NCBI GenBank assembly: GCA_022794295.1
Contig: JAAWEO010000041.1
Coordinates: 1-12,073 of the forward strand
Reading direction: 5' to 3'
Length of the DNA: 12,073 nucleotides
From: Angelakisella sp.
GTDB taxonomy: Bacteria; Bacillota; Clostridia; Oscillospirales; Ruminococcaceae
The position numbers were made by a program, and so were the translations under genes. Every line of letters starts with the position of its first letter. Within the stretch, counting starts at the first letter, position 1. Under the pieces are notes generated by a model, which searched no databases, had not been told where the DNA came from, and was given only the letters and a program-made list of their open reading frames with translations. Of the stretch, positions 1 to 6,250 are shown one piece after another.

Positions 1-738
1 ATCCACTGCCCCCCGGTGATGAAGGACGCCACCCACAAGCTGAGCAAGCGCAACGGCGACGCCTCCTATGAGGACCTGATCGCCAAGGGCTACCTGAAGG
101 ACGCCGTGCTCAATTACATCGCCCTGTTGGGCTGGAGCCCCAAGGGGGAGCGGGAGATCTTCACCCTGCCCGAGCTGGTAAAGGAGTGGGACCCCGCCGG
201 GATCTCCAAGTCCCCTGCCATCTTTGACGGGCAGAAGCTGCGGTACATCAACGGCGAGTACATCCGGGCCCTGTTCCCCGAGGAATTCTATCAGCGCGCC
301 CTCCCCTGGATCCGCCAGACCGTAAAGAGCGAAACCGCCAATCTTGAGGCTTTGGCCGGGGTCCTTCAGGCCCGGTGCGAGGTGCTCTCCGATATTCCGG
401 AGCAGGTGGACTTCATTGATGCCGTGCCCGAATACGAGAAGGAGCTTTACACCAGCAAAAAGATGAAGACCACCCCGGAGACCAGCCTGGAAGCCCTTCG
501 GGAGACCCTGCCCCTGCTGGAAGGTCTTTCGGATTTTACCGCCGAAGCGATCCACGAGGTTTTGTTTGAGCGCATCGGCCAGCTGGGGGTCAAAAACGGA
601 TGGCTCCTCTACCCCCTGCGGGTAGCAGTTAGCGGAAAGCAGTTTACCCCCGGCGGCGGCATTGAGCTGTGCGCCATTCTGGGGAAAGAAGAAGCAATAA
701 AGCGGGTGAAGGCCGCCATCCAAAAGCTGGAGGGCTGA
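1..738 (+). CDS. gltX: Glutamyl-tRNA synthetase, C-terminal part (5' end outside window)
   Basis: Class I aminoacyl-tRNA synthetase that charges tRNA-Glu with glutamate in the cytoplasm; in many Firmicutes the enzyme is non-discriminating and also charges tRNA-Gln for later amidation, which cannot be decided here. The reading frame is open from base 1, so the start lies upstream; 245 residues are visible, about half of a normal protein of around 490. The class I signature loop reads KLSKR at 37-51 (usual form KMSKR; KLSKR is common in this family), followed by RNGD. The rest is the helical anticodon-binding region, ending in the typical pattern of a glycine-rich segment, LGKEEAIKRVKAAI and a stop at 736-738. 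An in-frame GTG at 16 is internal, not a start. The gene converges on the chemoreceptor gene and shares its terminator. Function is confident; specificity is not known. Confidence 0.95.
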   Translation: MHCPPVMKDATHKLSKRNGDASYEDLIAKGYLKDAVLNYIALLGWSPKGEREIFTLPELVKEWDPAGISKSPAIFDGQKLRYINGEYIRALFPEEFYQRALPWIRQTVKSETANLEALAGVLQARCEVLSDIPEQVDFIDAVPEYEKELYTSKKMKTTPETSLEALRETLPLLEGLSDFTAEAIHEVLFERIGQLGVKNGWLLYPLRVAVSGKQFTPGGGIELCAILGKEEAIKRVKAAIQKLEG

Positions 739-755
739 ACCCTGTAACAAGACAG

Positions 756-792
756 AAAAGGGCCCGGAGAGTAAGATCCCCGGGCCCTTTTT
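756..792. terminator. Bidirectional rho-independent terminator between gltX and the chemoreceptor gene
   Basis: GGGCCCGG (760-767) pairs with CCGGGCCC (780-787) around a 12-nt loop. The arms are flanked by AAAA on the left and TTTTT (788-792) on the right, so each strand reads as a GC stem followed by a U-tract. It lies 18 nt after the gltX stop and about 25 nt past the chemoreceptor stop, and so can serve both convergent genes. Confidence 0.92.
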
Positions 793-817
793 ATGCTCTT
801 TTTGACAGATGGTGCCC

Positions 818-2791
818 TTATCCTCTGGAAAGGACAAACTGGTCCACCAGCTGCTTCAGGCTGTCGGCCTCGGCGGAAAGCTCCTCGCTGGCTGCGGCGC
901 TTTCCTCGGCGGTGGCAGAGTTGGTTTGCACCACAGAGGAGATCTGCTCAATACCTTCGGTGACCTGGGTAATGGCAGTGGTCTGGTTTTCTACAGCCGA
1001 TACCACAATATCCATTTGGGTGGTCACATGACCGGCGTAAACGCTGGTCTGCTCCAGGGAGGCGGTGACCCGCTCCACCACCCGGCTGCCCTCGGTGACA
1101 GCAGCGATGGAGCCCTCGATCAGGTCCTTGGTGGACTTGGCGGCTTCGTCGGACTTAGCGGCCAGGTTCCGGACCTCGTCTGCCACAACAGCGAAGCCCT
1201 TTCCGGCGGCGCCGGCCCGGGCAGCCTCCACAGCGGCGTTTAGGGCCAGGATGTTGGTCTGGAAAGCGATATTTTCAATGGCGGCAATGATCTTGGAAAT
1301 TTCCTCGGAGGACCGCAGGATCTTCTCCATGGCGGAGTTCAGATCGTTCACATAGTTGACGCTGACGCCCAGCTGGGCTCCGGCCTGGCCCACAAACTCA
1401 CCGGCCTCCTTTGCAGCGGCGGCGGTCTTTTTGGCGCTGGCGGAGATATCGGTGATGGTAGCTGCCAGCTCCTCCACCGAGCTTGCCTGCTCCACCGATC
1501 CCTGACTGAGGGCCTGGGCCCCAGCGGAGACCTGACCGCTGGCAGAGGACACCTCCCCGGCGGAGGCGTTGATCTGCCGCATGGTCCGGCTCAGCTTGGA
1601 CTTGAGGGTACGCATCGATTCCCGAATGCTCTGGAAGTCACCCACATAGGCCTCCCCGTGCTGGGAATGGGCGTCCAGATTTTGGTTGGACATTTCAGTA
1701 AGGACATAGTCAATATCCTTGATGATGATGTTCAGCCCCTGGACCATCTCCGCAGTGGAGCGGGTCAGCTCCGCGGTTTCATCCCAGCCGGTGACCTGGG
1801 GAACAGGGGAGGAAAGGTCCCCCTGGACCAGCAGCTTCATCCGCTCGGCGCAGGCCCGCATGGGGCGGCTGATGTTGTTGGACAGCTTCAGGGCCACCAC
1901 GATCGAGGCCAGGCTGGCGAGGACCACCACCAGCAGGTTCAGAAGCATGCCGACATATGTATCGGTGAGATAGTCCTTCTTCATGGAGGTAACAGCGACG
2001 CTCCAGCCATCGGTGCCCTCTACCGGGGCATAGGCGGTGTACCGGGGTCCCTCGGCGGCATGATAGCCGTCAAAGCCGCTTTTTCCCTGGCGCATTTCGG
2101 CATGGATCGCAGCCAGCTCTCTCAGGGAGCTGTCAGTTTCTGCCTCCCGCTCGATGTTCTGGGTGGTGATGGTCTCCAGGGTCGTATCAGCGATGGTGTC
2201 ACCGGCCTTGTTGATCATATAGGCCCGGCAGTTTTCGCTGACCTTGATGGAGGAAACGATATCGTTCAGAAAGGTCTCCGGGGGAACGAAGTAAACCACA
2301 CCGGTGATCCGGCCTCCCTGGCTGCCGCCGGCATAGATAGGGGCGGCGACCATAATGGAAAGCTCACCGGTGATCTTGCTGACCAGGGGCTCGGACACAT
2401 AGACGTTGCCCTGCATGGCCTGTTGGACATATTCCCGACTGGAGTAGTCATTGCCATCAAAAATGCTGATCCCGTTCAGGCCCACAATGTTGCCGCGCTG
2501 AAAGCCGTGCATACGGATGCGTTCGTCAACCACGGCGCGCTTTTCCTCCACCGACACCGATGCGTCAGACAGCTGGGGGATACAGCCGGTATCCATAGCC
2601 ACGTTTTTGTAGGCAGTCAGCTCCTGGCTGATGCGCTCCGCCGCCAGAATGGCGGTTTCGCTCAGCATTTGGTCCACAGTGGAAACGGTATTGCGGTAGC
2701 TCAGCGCCATACTGACCGAGCCAACCAGCACCAGGGTGATCACAACGGTTGCCATCAGACATACAGTAATTTTTTGGCGAATACTCTTCAT
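818..2791 (-). CDS. Methyl-accepting chemotaxis protein with extracytoplasmic Cache-type sensor
   Basis: Transmembrane chemoreceptor that senses a ligand outside the cell and controls CheA through CheW. The ATG at 2791 is chosen because GAGGTG lies 7 nt upstream; a TTG 15 bases further upstream would place this ribosome binding site inside the gene. The product has 657 residues. TM1 is about residues 8-31. An extracytoplasmic domain of dCache type spans about 32-280, with a DYSSREYVQQA stretch at 115-125 and a following GELSIMVAAPIY strand typical of Cache sensors. TM2 is about 282-304, HAMP about 305-358, and the cytoplasmic signalling coiled coil about 400-650. The conserved hairpin tip (about 506-544, including NIAFQTNILALNAAVEAARAG) is intact. 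The TAEESAAASEEL segment near 627-638 is a likely methylation region. There is no obvious C-terminal CheR-binding pentapeptide. The ligand is unknown: the Cache motif only partly resembles the amino-acid-binding version (RxY rather than RxWY). It implies a motile or recently motile host. Confidence 0.94.
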   Translation of the reverse strand: MKSIRQKITVCLMATVVITLVLVGSVSMALSYRNTVSTVDQMLSETAILAAERISQELTAYKNVAMDTGCIPQLSDASVSVEEKRAVVDERIRMHGFQRGNIVGLNGISIFDGNDYSSREYVQQAMQGNVYVSEPLVSKITGELSIMVAAPIYAGGSQGGRITGVVYFVPPETFLNDIVSSIKVSENCRAYMINKAGDTIADTTLETITTQNIEREAETDSSLRELAAIHAEMRQGKSGFDGYHAAEGPRYTAYAPVEGTDGWSVAVTSMKKDYLTDTYVGMLLNLLVVVLASLASIVVALKLSNNISRPMRACAERMKLLVQGDLSSPVPQVTGWDETAELTRSTAEMVQGLNIIIKDIDYVLTEMSNQNLDAHSQHGEAYVGDFQSIRESMRTLKSKLSRTMRQINASAGEVSSASGQVSAGAQALSQGSVEQASSVEELAATITDISASAKKTAAAAKEAGEFVGQAGAQLGVSVNYVNDLNSAMEKILRSSEEISKIIAAIENIAFQTNILALNAAVEAARAGAAGKGFAVVADEVRNLAAKSDEAAKSTKDLIEGSIAAVTEGSRVVERVTASLEQTSVYAGHVTTQMDIVVSAVENQTTAITQVTEGIEQISSVVQTNSATAEESAAASEELSAEADSLKQLVDQFVLSRG

Positions 2792-2867
2792 CTCACTACA
2801 CCTCAAATTTTTGTAGCTGTATTACACCCTGATTTAAAAAACCATACTCATCCAGACAAAGCAAAAA

Positions 2868-2894
2868 GACCCTGTCTGACAATGTCAGGTGGTC
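2868..2894 (-). promoter_or_regulatory. Palindromic site in the chemoreceptor leader (operator or RNA hairpin)
   Basis: CTGACA-A-TGTCAG (2876-2888) is a perfect inverted repeat with a single central base. GACC (2868-2871) and GGTC (2891-2894) form a further outer inverted pair. It lies about 30-55 nt downstream of the predicted transcription start, so it could be a repressor operator or a short hairpin in the leader RNA. No regulator can be named. Confidence 0.35.
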
Positions 2895-2929
2895 ATGAGT
2901 ACAAATTCTTAATTCTGGTGTGTAATTTT

Positions 2930-2959
2930 ATTATATTGTATCCACCACCTCTTTGTCAA
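2930..2959 (-). promoter_or_regulatory. Consensus SigA promoter of the chemoreceptor gene
   Basis: On the minus strand TTGACA (2954-2959) and TATAAT (2930-2935) are both perfect consensus boxes, separated by 18 bp. Transcription would start near 2923, leaving a leader of about 130 nt before the ATG at 2791. The vegetative-type promoter (rather than a SigD motility promoter) suggests expression independent of the flagellar sigma factor; that last step is inference. Confidence 0.8.
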
Positions 2960-3202
2960 TGGTTTCCAGAATAATGTCTCCCCGTTGTCTGGATATTGGG
3001 TAAAATGTAATATCAAGTCCAAAGCAAAACAAAAGATTCCCTCGCCCCCAACCTCGCCCCAAACCATGGTCCAAAGGCCTTCGACGGAGCTAAGGCCGCT
3101 TCGCGGCAAGTGGCCTGCGGGCGGATGACGAGGGTGTTTGGATACATAGGGTTGGAAAAATGAGGAAATCCTTGGGAAAAGTGCGGATTTTTGGGAAAAC
3201 GG
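2960..3202. other. Intergenic region with a GC-rich palindromic block and spaced A-tracts
   Basis: I see no gene here. The flanks are AT-rich, but 3036-3141 is GC-rich and self-complementary. GGCCTT (3076-3081) pairs with AAGGCC (3092-3097), AGGCC (3093-3097) alternatively pairs with GGCCT (3112-3116), and GCCGC/GCGGC (3095-3099/3103-3107) closes a TTC loop. CCCTCG (3039-3044) matches CGAGGG (3129-3134), and CCAAAC (3059-3064) matches GTTTGG (3136-3141). This suggests an inserted palindromic repeat unit or a structured RNA. There is no U-tract to make it a terminator. To its right lie three TTGG(G)AAAA tracts next to the following promoter. Confidence 0.4.
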
Positions 3203-3232
3203 TTGACAGAAAAGAGGGGGGCAGAGTAAACT
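3203..3232 (+). promoter_or_regulatory. Probable SigA promoter of the lipoprotein gene
   Basis: TTGACA (3203-3208) is a perfect -35 box; TAAACT (3227-3232) follows after 18 bp and matches four of six -10 positions. It lies 46 nt before the chosen ATG. Three A-tract repeats (starting at 3152, 3172 and 3191) lie directly upstream and may act as an UP-like or bent-DNA region. Confidence 0.6.
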
Positions 3233-3278
3233 AAAGAAGTAAGGTATTGTGAGTATTTTTTGGAGGGAGGATGGGAGT

Positions 3279-4337
3279 ATGAAAAACCGGTTGAGATTTT
3301 CTGTTGTGCTGCTGGCGGTTCTTCTGCTGGCGGGGTGTCAGTGTAAGCACGACTACGACCAGGGGCAGGTATCCAGGGAGGCTACTTGCAGGGAGGAGGG
3401 AGTCTGCACCTACACCTGCCAAAAGTGCGGGGAATTCTACGAGGAGCCCATCCCCCTGGCGGAGCACATTTATAACGGCAAGGTCACCCGGGAGCCAACC
3501 TACGAGCAGGAGGGGGAACAGACCTTCACCTGCACTGCCTGCAAGGACAGCTACACCCAGCCCATTCCCGCCCTGGAAAAACCGGTGGAGGTGACGGTGA
3601 CCGGGAAGGAGAGCTATGAGGACTATCTCTTTGACTGGATCGAGCTGGATTTTCAGGTCCGGAACCTGGGGGATCGGGAGATCCGCGGGGTCCGGGGGGA
3701 GCTGGCCATTATGGATCTGTTCGGCAAGGAGATTAAAACGGTCCGGTGCAGCTTCACCCAAGACCTTATTCCGGCCAGGGAAGTGGTAGAGATTCCCGAA
3801 AGGCCGATGCTGATCAGCTCCTACGAAGAAGCGGATGCCCAGCTTTTTGAAACCGATTTCGAGAACCTCCAGTTTGCCTTTTCCCTGACCCATGTGGTCT
3901 ATACCCAGCCGGAGCCCCAGGACGAGGAGCCAGAGCCGGAGCCGGAGGACCCGGTGACCGTTACCGTTGTCAAAATGCTCGCCAGCCCTGCGGATTTTTC
4001 CAGAAGGCAGGTCTATTCCAGTGTTCAGCTGACCATCGACACAAGAAACAACACCGGCAAGGAGCTGAAGGCCCTGGAGGGGACCATTACCATCCGGGAT
4101 ATGTTCGGGGAGGAGCTGGAGACCTACCAATGTGACCTTTACGCCTACAAGGCCTATACTGTAGTAGATGGCGCGGACCGGCAGAATTTTTTCATCACCT
4201 TCTACGATGTTACCCCGGGGAGCCTGACCATCCTTTACAGCGAGTTCGAGGAATTGGAATTTGAGTACACCCTTTACACCATCCTGTACGAGGATGGCAC
4301 CCGTGAGGTCCTCCGCCAGGGGGGAACCAGCGTATAA
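3279..4337 (+). CDS. Predicted surface lipoprotein with two CxxC repeats and a duplicated C-terminal domain
   Basis: Not recognised as a named gene. The ATG at 3279 has GGAGGGAGG 8 nt upstream; an in-frame GTG at 3249 precedes that site and is rejected. The product has 352 residues. Residues 1-20 are a lipoprotein signal peptide (basic N-terminus, hydrophobic core, lipobox LAGC with Cys20), so the mature protein should be anchored to the outer face of the membrane. Residues 24-62 and 63-100 are two copies of a repeat of the form H.Y..G.V.RE.T...EG..T(Y/F)TC..C...Y..PIP, with cysteine pairs C47/C50 and C85/C88; this unit is common in clostridial surface proteins and may bind metal or form disulfides. 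Two related beta-rich domains follow (about 105-208 and 226-337), sharing the pattern G.(I/L).I.D.FG.E(I/L).T..C and a final EF.(N/E)L.F.(F/Y)(S/T)L, separated by a Pro/Glu-rich linker (209-225). They resemble FxLYD-like immunoglobulin folds, but this is inference. The gene is monocistronic, with its own promoter and terminator. Role unknown. Confidence 0.85.
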   Translation: MKNRLRFSVVLLAVLLLAGCQCKHDYDQGQVSREATCREEGVCTYTCQKCGEFYEEPIPLAEHIYNGKVTREPTYEQEGEQTFTCTACKDSYTQPIPALEKPVEVTVTGKESYEDYLFDWIELDFQVRNLGDREIRGVRGELAIMDLFGKEIKTVRCSFTQDLIPAREVVEIPERPMLISSYEEADAQLFETDFENLQFAFSLTHVVYTQPEPQDEEPEPEPEDPVTVTVVKMLASPADFSRRQVYSSVQLTIDTRNNTGKELKALEGTITIRDMFGEELETYQCDLYAYKAYTVVDGADRQNFFITFYDVTPGSLTILYSEFEELEFEYTLYTILYEDGTREVLRQGGTSV

Positions 4338-4339
4338 AG

Positions 4340-4377
4340 AACACCGGCCCTCTAAAAAACAGAGGGCCGGTGTTTTT
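4340..4377 (+). terminator. Strong rho-independent terminator of the lipoprotein gene
   Basis: AACACCGGCCCTCT (4340-4353) pairs perfectly over 14 bp with AGAGGGCCGGTGTT (4361-4374), with a 7-nt loop and a T-tract continuing to 4377. It starts 2 nt after the stop codon. The T-tract runs directly into the palindromic element. On the minus strand the stem is also present, so it may once have served comM as well. Confidence 0.93.
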
Positions 4378-4542
4378 AGAGCCTATTCAAGATCTCCAAG
4401 TATGCCGAAAGGACAGGGATTTTTTTATCCTGCAAGGCAAAAAATCGCAGAAATACTGGGTGTATTACAAGATTTTTTAACGCAGCAGGGTAAAAAAAGA
4501 CCTGCCCTGGCGGCGTGCGGGGAGATTTTGAATAGGCTCTTA
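4376..4542. mobile_element. Palindromic MITE-like element, 161 bp, flanked by TTA duplication
   Basis: The element proper is 4379-4539. Its ends GAGCCTATTCAA...TTGAATAGGCTC form terminal inverted repeats; over the outer 19 bases only one position differs. TTA stands directly outside both ends (4376-4378 and 4540-4542), as expected for a 3-bp target duplication. The two 78-nt halves (4379-4456 and 4462-4539) are complementary along their whole length: by hand count 56 of 78 positions match without gaps, around the 5-nt centre TGGGT. The whole element can therefore fold into one long hairpin. It has no coding capacity. A GAGCC end with a TNA target resembles IS5-family (IS1031-group) elements, so a transposase of that type elsewhere in the genome may mobilise it; that link is inference. 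Its only gene contact is that the right TTA is the comM stop codon. Confidence 0.8.
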
Positions 4543-6081
4543 GAGCTCCCGCAGGTCCGGCTGCCAGTACTTCCGGTCCAGGTTGCGGTACTGGACCGCC
4601 TCGGCCACGGCGTCGGGGCCGATCAGCTCCTCCCCGGTCAGGTCCGCAATGGTCCGGGATACCCGGAGCAGGCGGTCGTAGCTCCGCCCGGAAAGGCCCA
4701 GCTTGTCGTAGGCCTTTCCCAAAAGCTCCTTTGCCTCCGGGGTCAGGATGCAGAACTCCCGCAGCCGGGCGGGGTCCAGCCGGGCGTTGCAGCTAATGCC
4801 CAGGCCCTGGTACCGCTCCCGCTGGAGCTGCCGGGCTGCCTCCACCCGCTGGCGGATGACAGCGGAGGATTCCCCGGGAGCCTCGCCGCTCATCTCCTTG
4901 TATTCCACCGGAGGGACCTCCACGTGGATGTCCAGCCGGTCCAAAAGGGGCCCGCTGATTCGGGAGAGATAGGCGGCCACCTTCACCGGGGAGCACCGGC
5001 AGGGCCGGGTGGGATGACCGAAGTAGCCACAGGGGCAGGGATTCATGGCCGCTGCCAGCATAAAACGGCAGGGAAAGCTGGCCTGTCCCGCCGCACGGCT
5101 GATGGTGATGACCCCGTCCTCCAGGGGCTGCCGGAGGATCTCCATAGCGGCCTTGGGGAATTCCGGCAGCTCGTCCAGAAAAAGGATCCCGTTGTGGGCC
5201 AGACTGATCTCCCCGGGCCGGGGCGGCGCCCCTCCCCCGGAGAGCCCCGCCGGGCTGATGGTGTGGTGGGGAGCCCGGAAGGGGGGCTCCTCCAGGAGGG
5301 ATGCCCCGTGGGGCAGCACCCCGGCAGCGGAATGGACCTGGGTGGTCTCCAGGGCTTCCTCAAAGGAAAGGGCGGGAAGGATGGAGGGAAGGCGCCGGGC
5401 CAGCATGCTTTTCCCGGTGCCCGGGGGGCCGATCAGCAGGAGGTTGTGCCCGCCTGCCGCGGCCACCTCCATGGCTCGCTTGGCGTTTTCCTGACCCCGG
5501 ACATCGGCAAAATCCGGCATAGGAGGCGCCGGGGGCGGGGAAAAGGAGAGCTCCCCGGCGGTGGGCAGAGGGGCCCCCCGGAGAAAGTGGCCCAGGATCT
5601 CCCTGGCGGAGGAAACGGGATAGACGGTAATGCCGGGGATGGCGCTGCCCTCGCCGCCGTTTTCCATGGGGAGAAAGACCGTCCCGATCCCTGCCTTCCG
5701 GGCCGCCAGAATCATAGAGAGAGCCCCGGTCACCGGCCGGAGGCGCCCGTCCAGGGAGAGCTCCCCCACAAAGGCGCAGCCGGAAAGATCCATCTCGCAG
5801 CAGCCGGAGGCCATGAGCACCCCCAGAAGGATGGGCAGGTCGTAAAGGGGGCCGGTCTTTCGGGTGTTGGCCGGGGCCAGGTTCACCAGAATCCTGCTCG
5901 CCGGCCAGGGATAGCCCAGGTTCCGCAGGGCGGAGCGCACCCGCTCCCGGGCCTCCTTGACGGCGGTGTCGGGGAGACCCACCAGGTCAAACTGGGGCAG
6001 CCCCCGCTGGCAGTCGATCTCTACAGTGACCAAATATCCCTGTATGCCGGAAATACCCATGGACAGAACCGAGGAAAACAT
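4540..6081 (-). CDS. comM: ComM/YifB-type Mg-chelatase-like AAA+ ATPase
   Basis: Cytoplasmic AAA+ protein of the YifB/ComM family; characterised ComM is a hexameric helicase that promotes branch migration during integration of transformed DNA. At 513 residues it is full length. Residues 1-170 form the N-terminal ChlI-like domain, with conserved FDLVGLPDTAVKEARERVRSA and NLAPA. The AAA+ core carries Walker A GPPGTGKS (218-225) and Walker B ILFLDE (299-304). MNPCPCGYFG and the cysteines C349, C351, C361 and C363 form the family's probable zinc site. LLDRLDIHVEVPPV (379-392) and the C-terminal GLSGRSYDRLLRVSRTIADL (462-481) are also typical. ATG at 6081 begins the conserved N-terminus; the G-rich stretch GGGGGG upstream is a poor ribosome binding site. 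The TAA stop lies in the TTA duplication of the neighbouring palindromic element. Diverges from the phosphoglucomutase gene. Confidence 0.95.
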   Translation of the reverse strand: MFSSVLSMGISGIQGYLVTVEIDCQRGLPQFDLVGLPDTAVKEARERVRSALRNLGYPWPASRILVNLAPANTRKTGPLYDLPILLGVLMASGCCEMDLSGCAFVGELSLDGRLRPVTGALSMILAARKAGIGTVFLPMENGGEGSAIPGITVYPVSSAREILGHFLRGAPLPTAGELSFSPPPAPPMPDFADVRGQENAKRAMEVAAAGGHNLLLIGPPGTGKSMLARRLPSILPALSFEEALETTQVHSAAGVLPHGASLLEEPPFRAPHHTISPAGLSGGGAPPRPGEISLAHNGILFLDELPEFPKAAMEILRQPLEDGVITISRAAGQASFPCRFMLAAAMNPCPCGYFGHPTRPCRCSPVKVAAYLSRISGPLLDRLDIHVEVPPVEYKEMSGEAPGESSAVIRQRVEAARQLQRERYQGLGISCNARLDPARLREFCILTPEAKELLGKAYDKLGLSGRSYDRLLRVSRTIADLTGEELIGPDAVAEAVQYRNLDRKYWQPDLREL

Positions 6082-6117
6082 TGCAACCCCCCGCTTTCAC
6101 GAAAAATGTCTGCTTTT

Positions 6118-6146
6118 AGTATAGTGGATTTGCCTAATTTTTACAA
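6118..6146 (-). promoter_or_regulatory. Probable SigA promoter of comM
   Basis: On the minus strand TTGTAA (6141-6146) and TATACT (6118-6123) are separated by 17 bp, matching 4/6 and 5/6 of consensus. The start would be near 6111, giving a leader of about 30 nt. It lies back to back with the phosphoglucomutase promoter. Confidence 0.6.
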
Positions 6147-6154
6147 GACCTTTC

Positions 6155-6183
6155 TTGACTTATTTGTCGCCATGTACTACAAT
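6155..6183 (+). promoter_or_regulatory. SigA promoter of the phosphoglucomutase gene
   Basis: TTGACT (6155-6160), a 17-bp spacer and TACAAT (6178-6183) match 5/6 and 5/6 of consensus. Transcription would start near 6190, about 60 nt before the ATG. In the leader GCCGCCCGAGCCGCTTTTTGGGCGG can fold on its CCGCCC/GGGCGG arms; whether this has a regulatory role is unknown. Confidence 0.72.
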
Positions 6184-6250
6184 AAAGGGGAATGAAAAAA
6201 GCCGCCCGAGCCGCTTTTTGGGCGGGGACAACGGGAAAGGAGCAACCGTT

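Noticed and set aside
2792..2925. Cyclic-di-GMP or other known riboswitch in the chemoreceptor leader
   Set aside because: I looked for the conserved GEMM-type core segments and did not find them; only a short palindrome is visible.
1658..2974. 438-codon open frame on the + strand
   Set aside because: It lies opposite the chemoreceptor gene, which has full domain support; its translation is His/Gly/Leu-rich without domains, a typical antisense shadow of GC-rich coding sequence.
3152..3199. CRISPR-like array from the three TTGG(G)AAAA repeats
   Set aside because: The repeats are only 9 bp, with spacing too short for spacers; they look like A-tracts next to a promoter.
4261..6195. 644-codon open frame on the + strand
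   Set aside because: It runs across the lipoprotein terminator, the palindromic element and the antisense of comM; composition is Gly/Pro/Arg-rich with no motifs.
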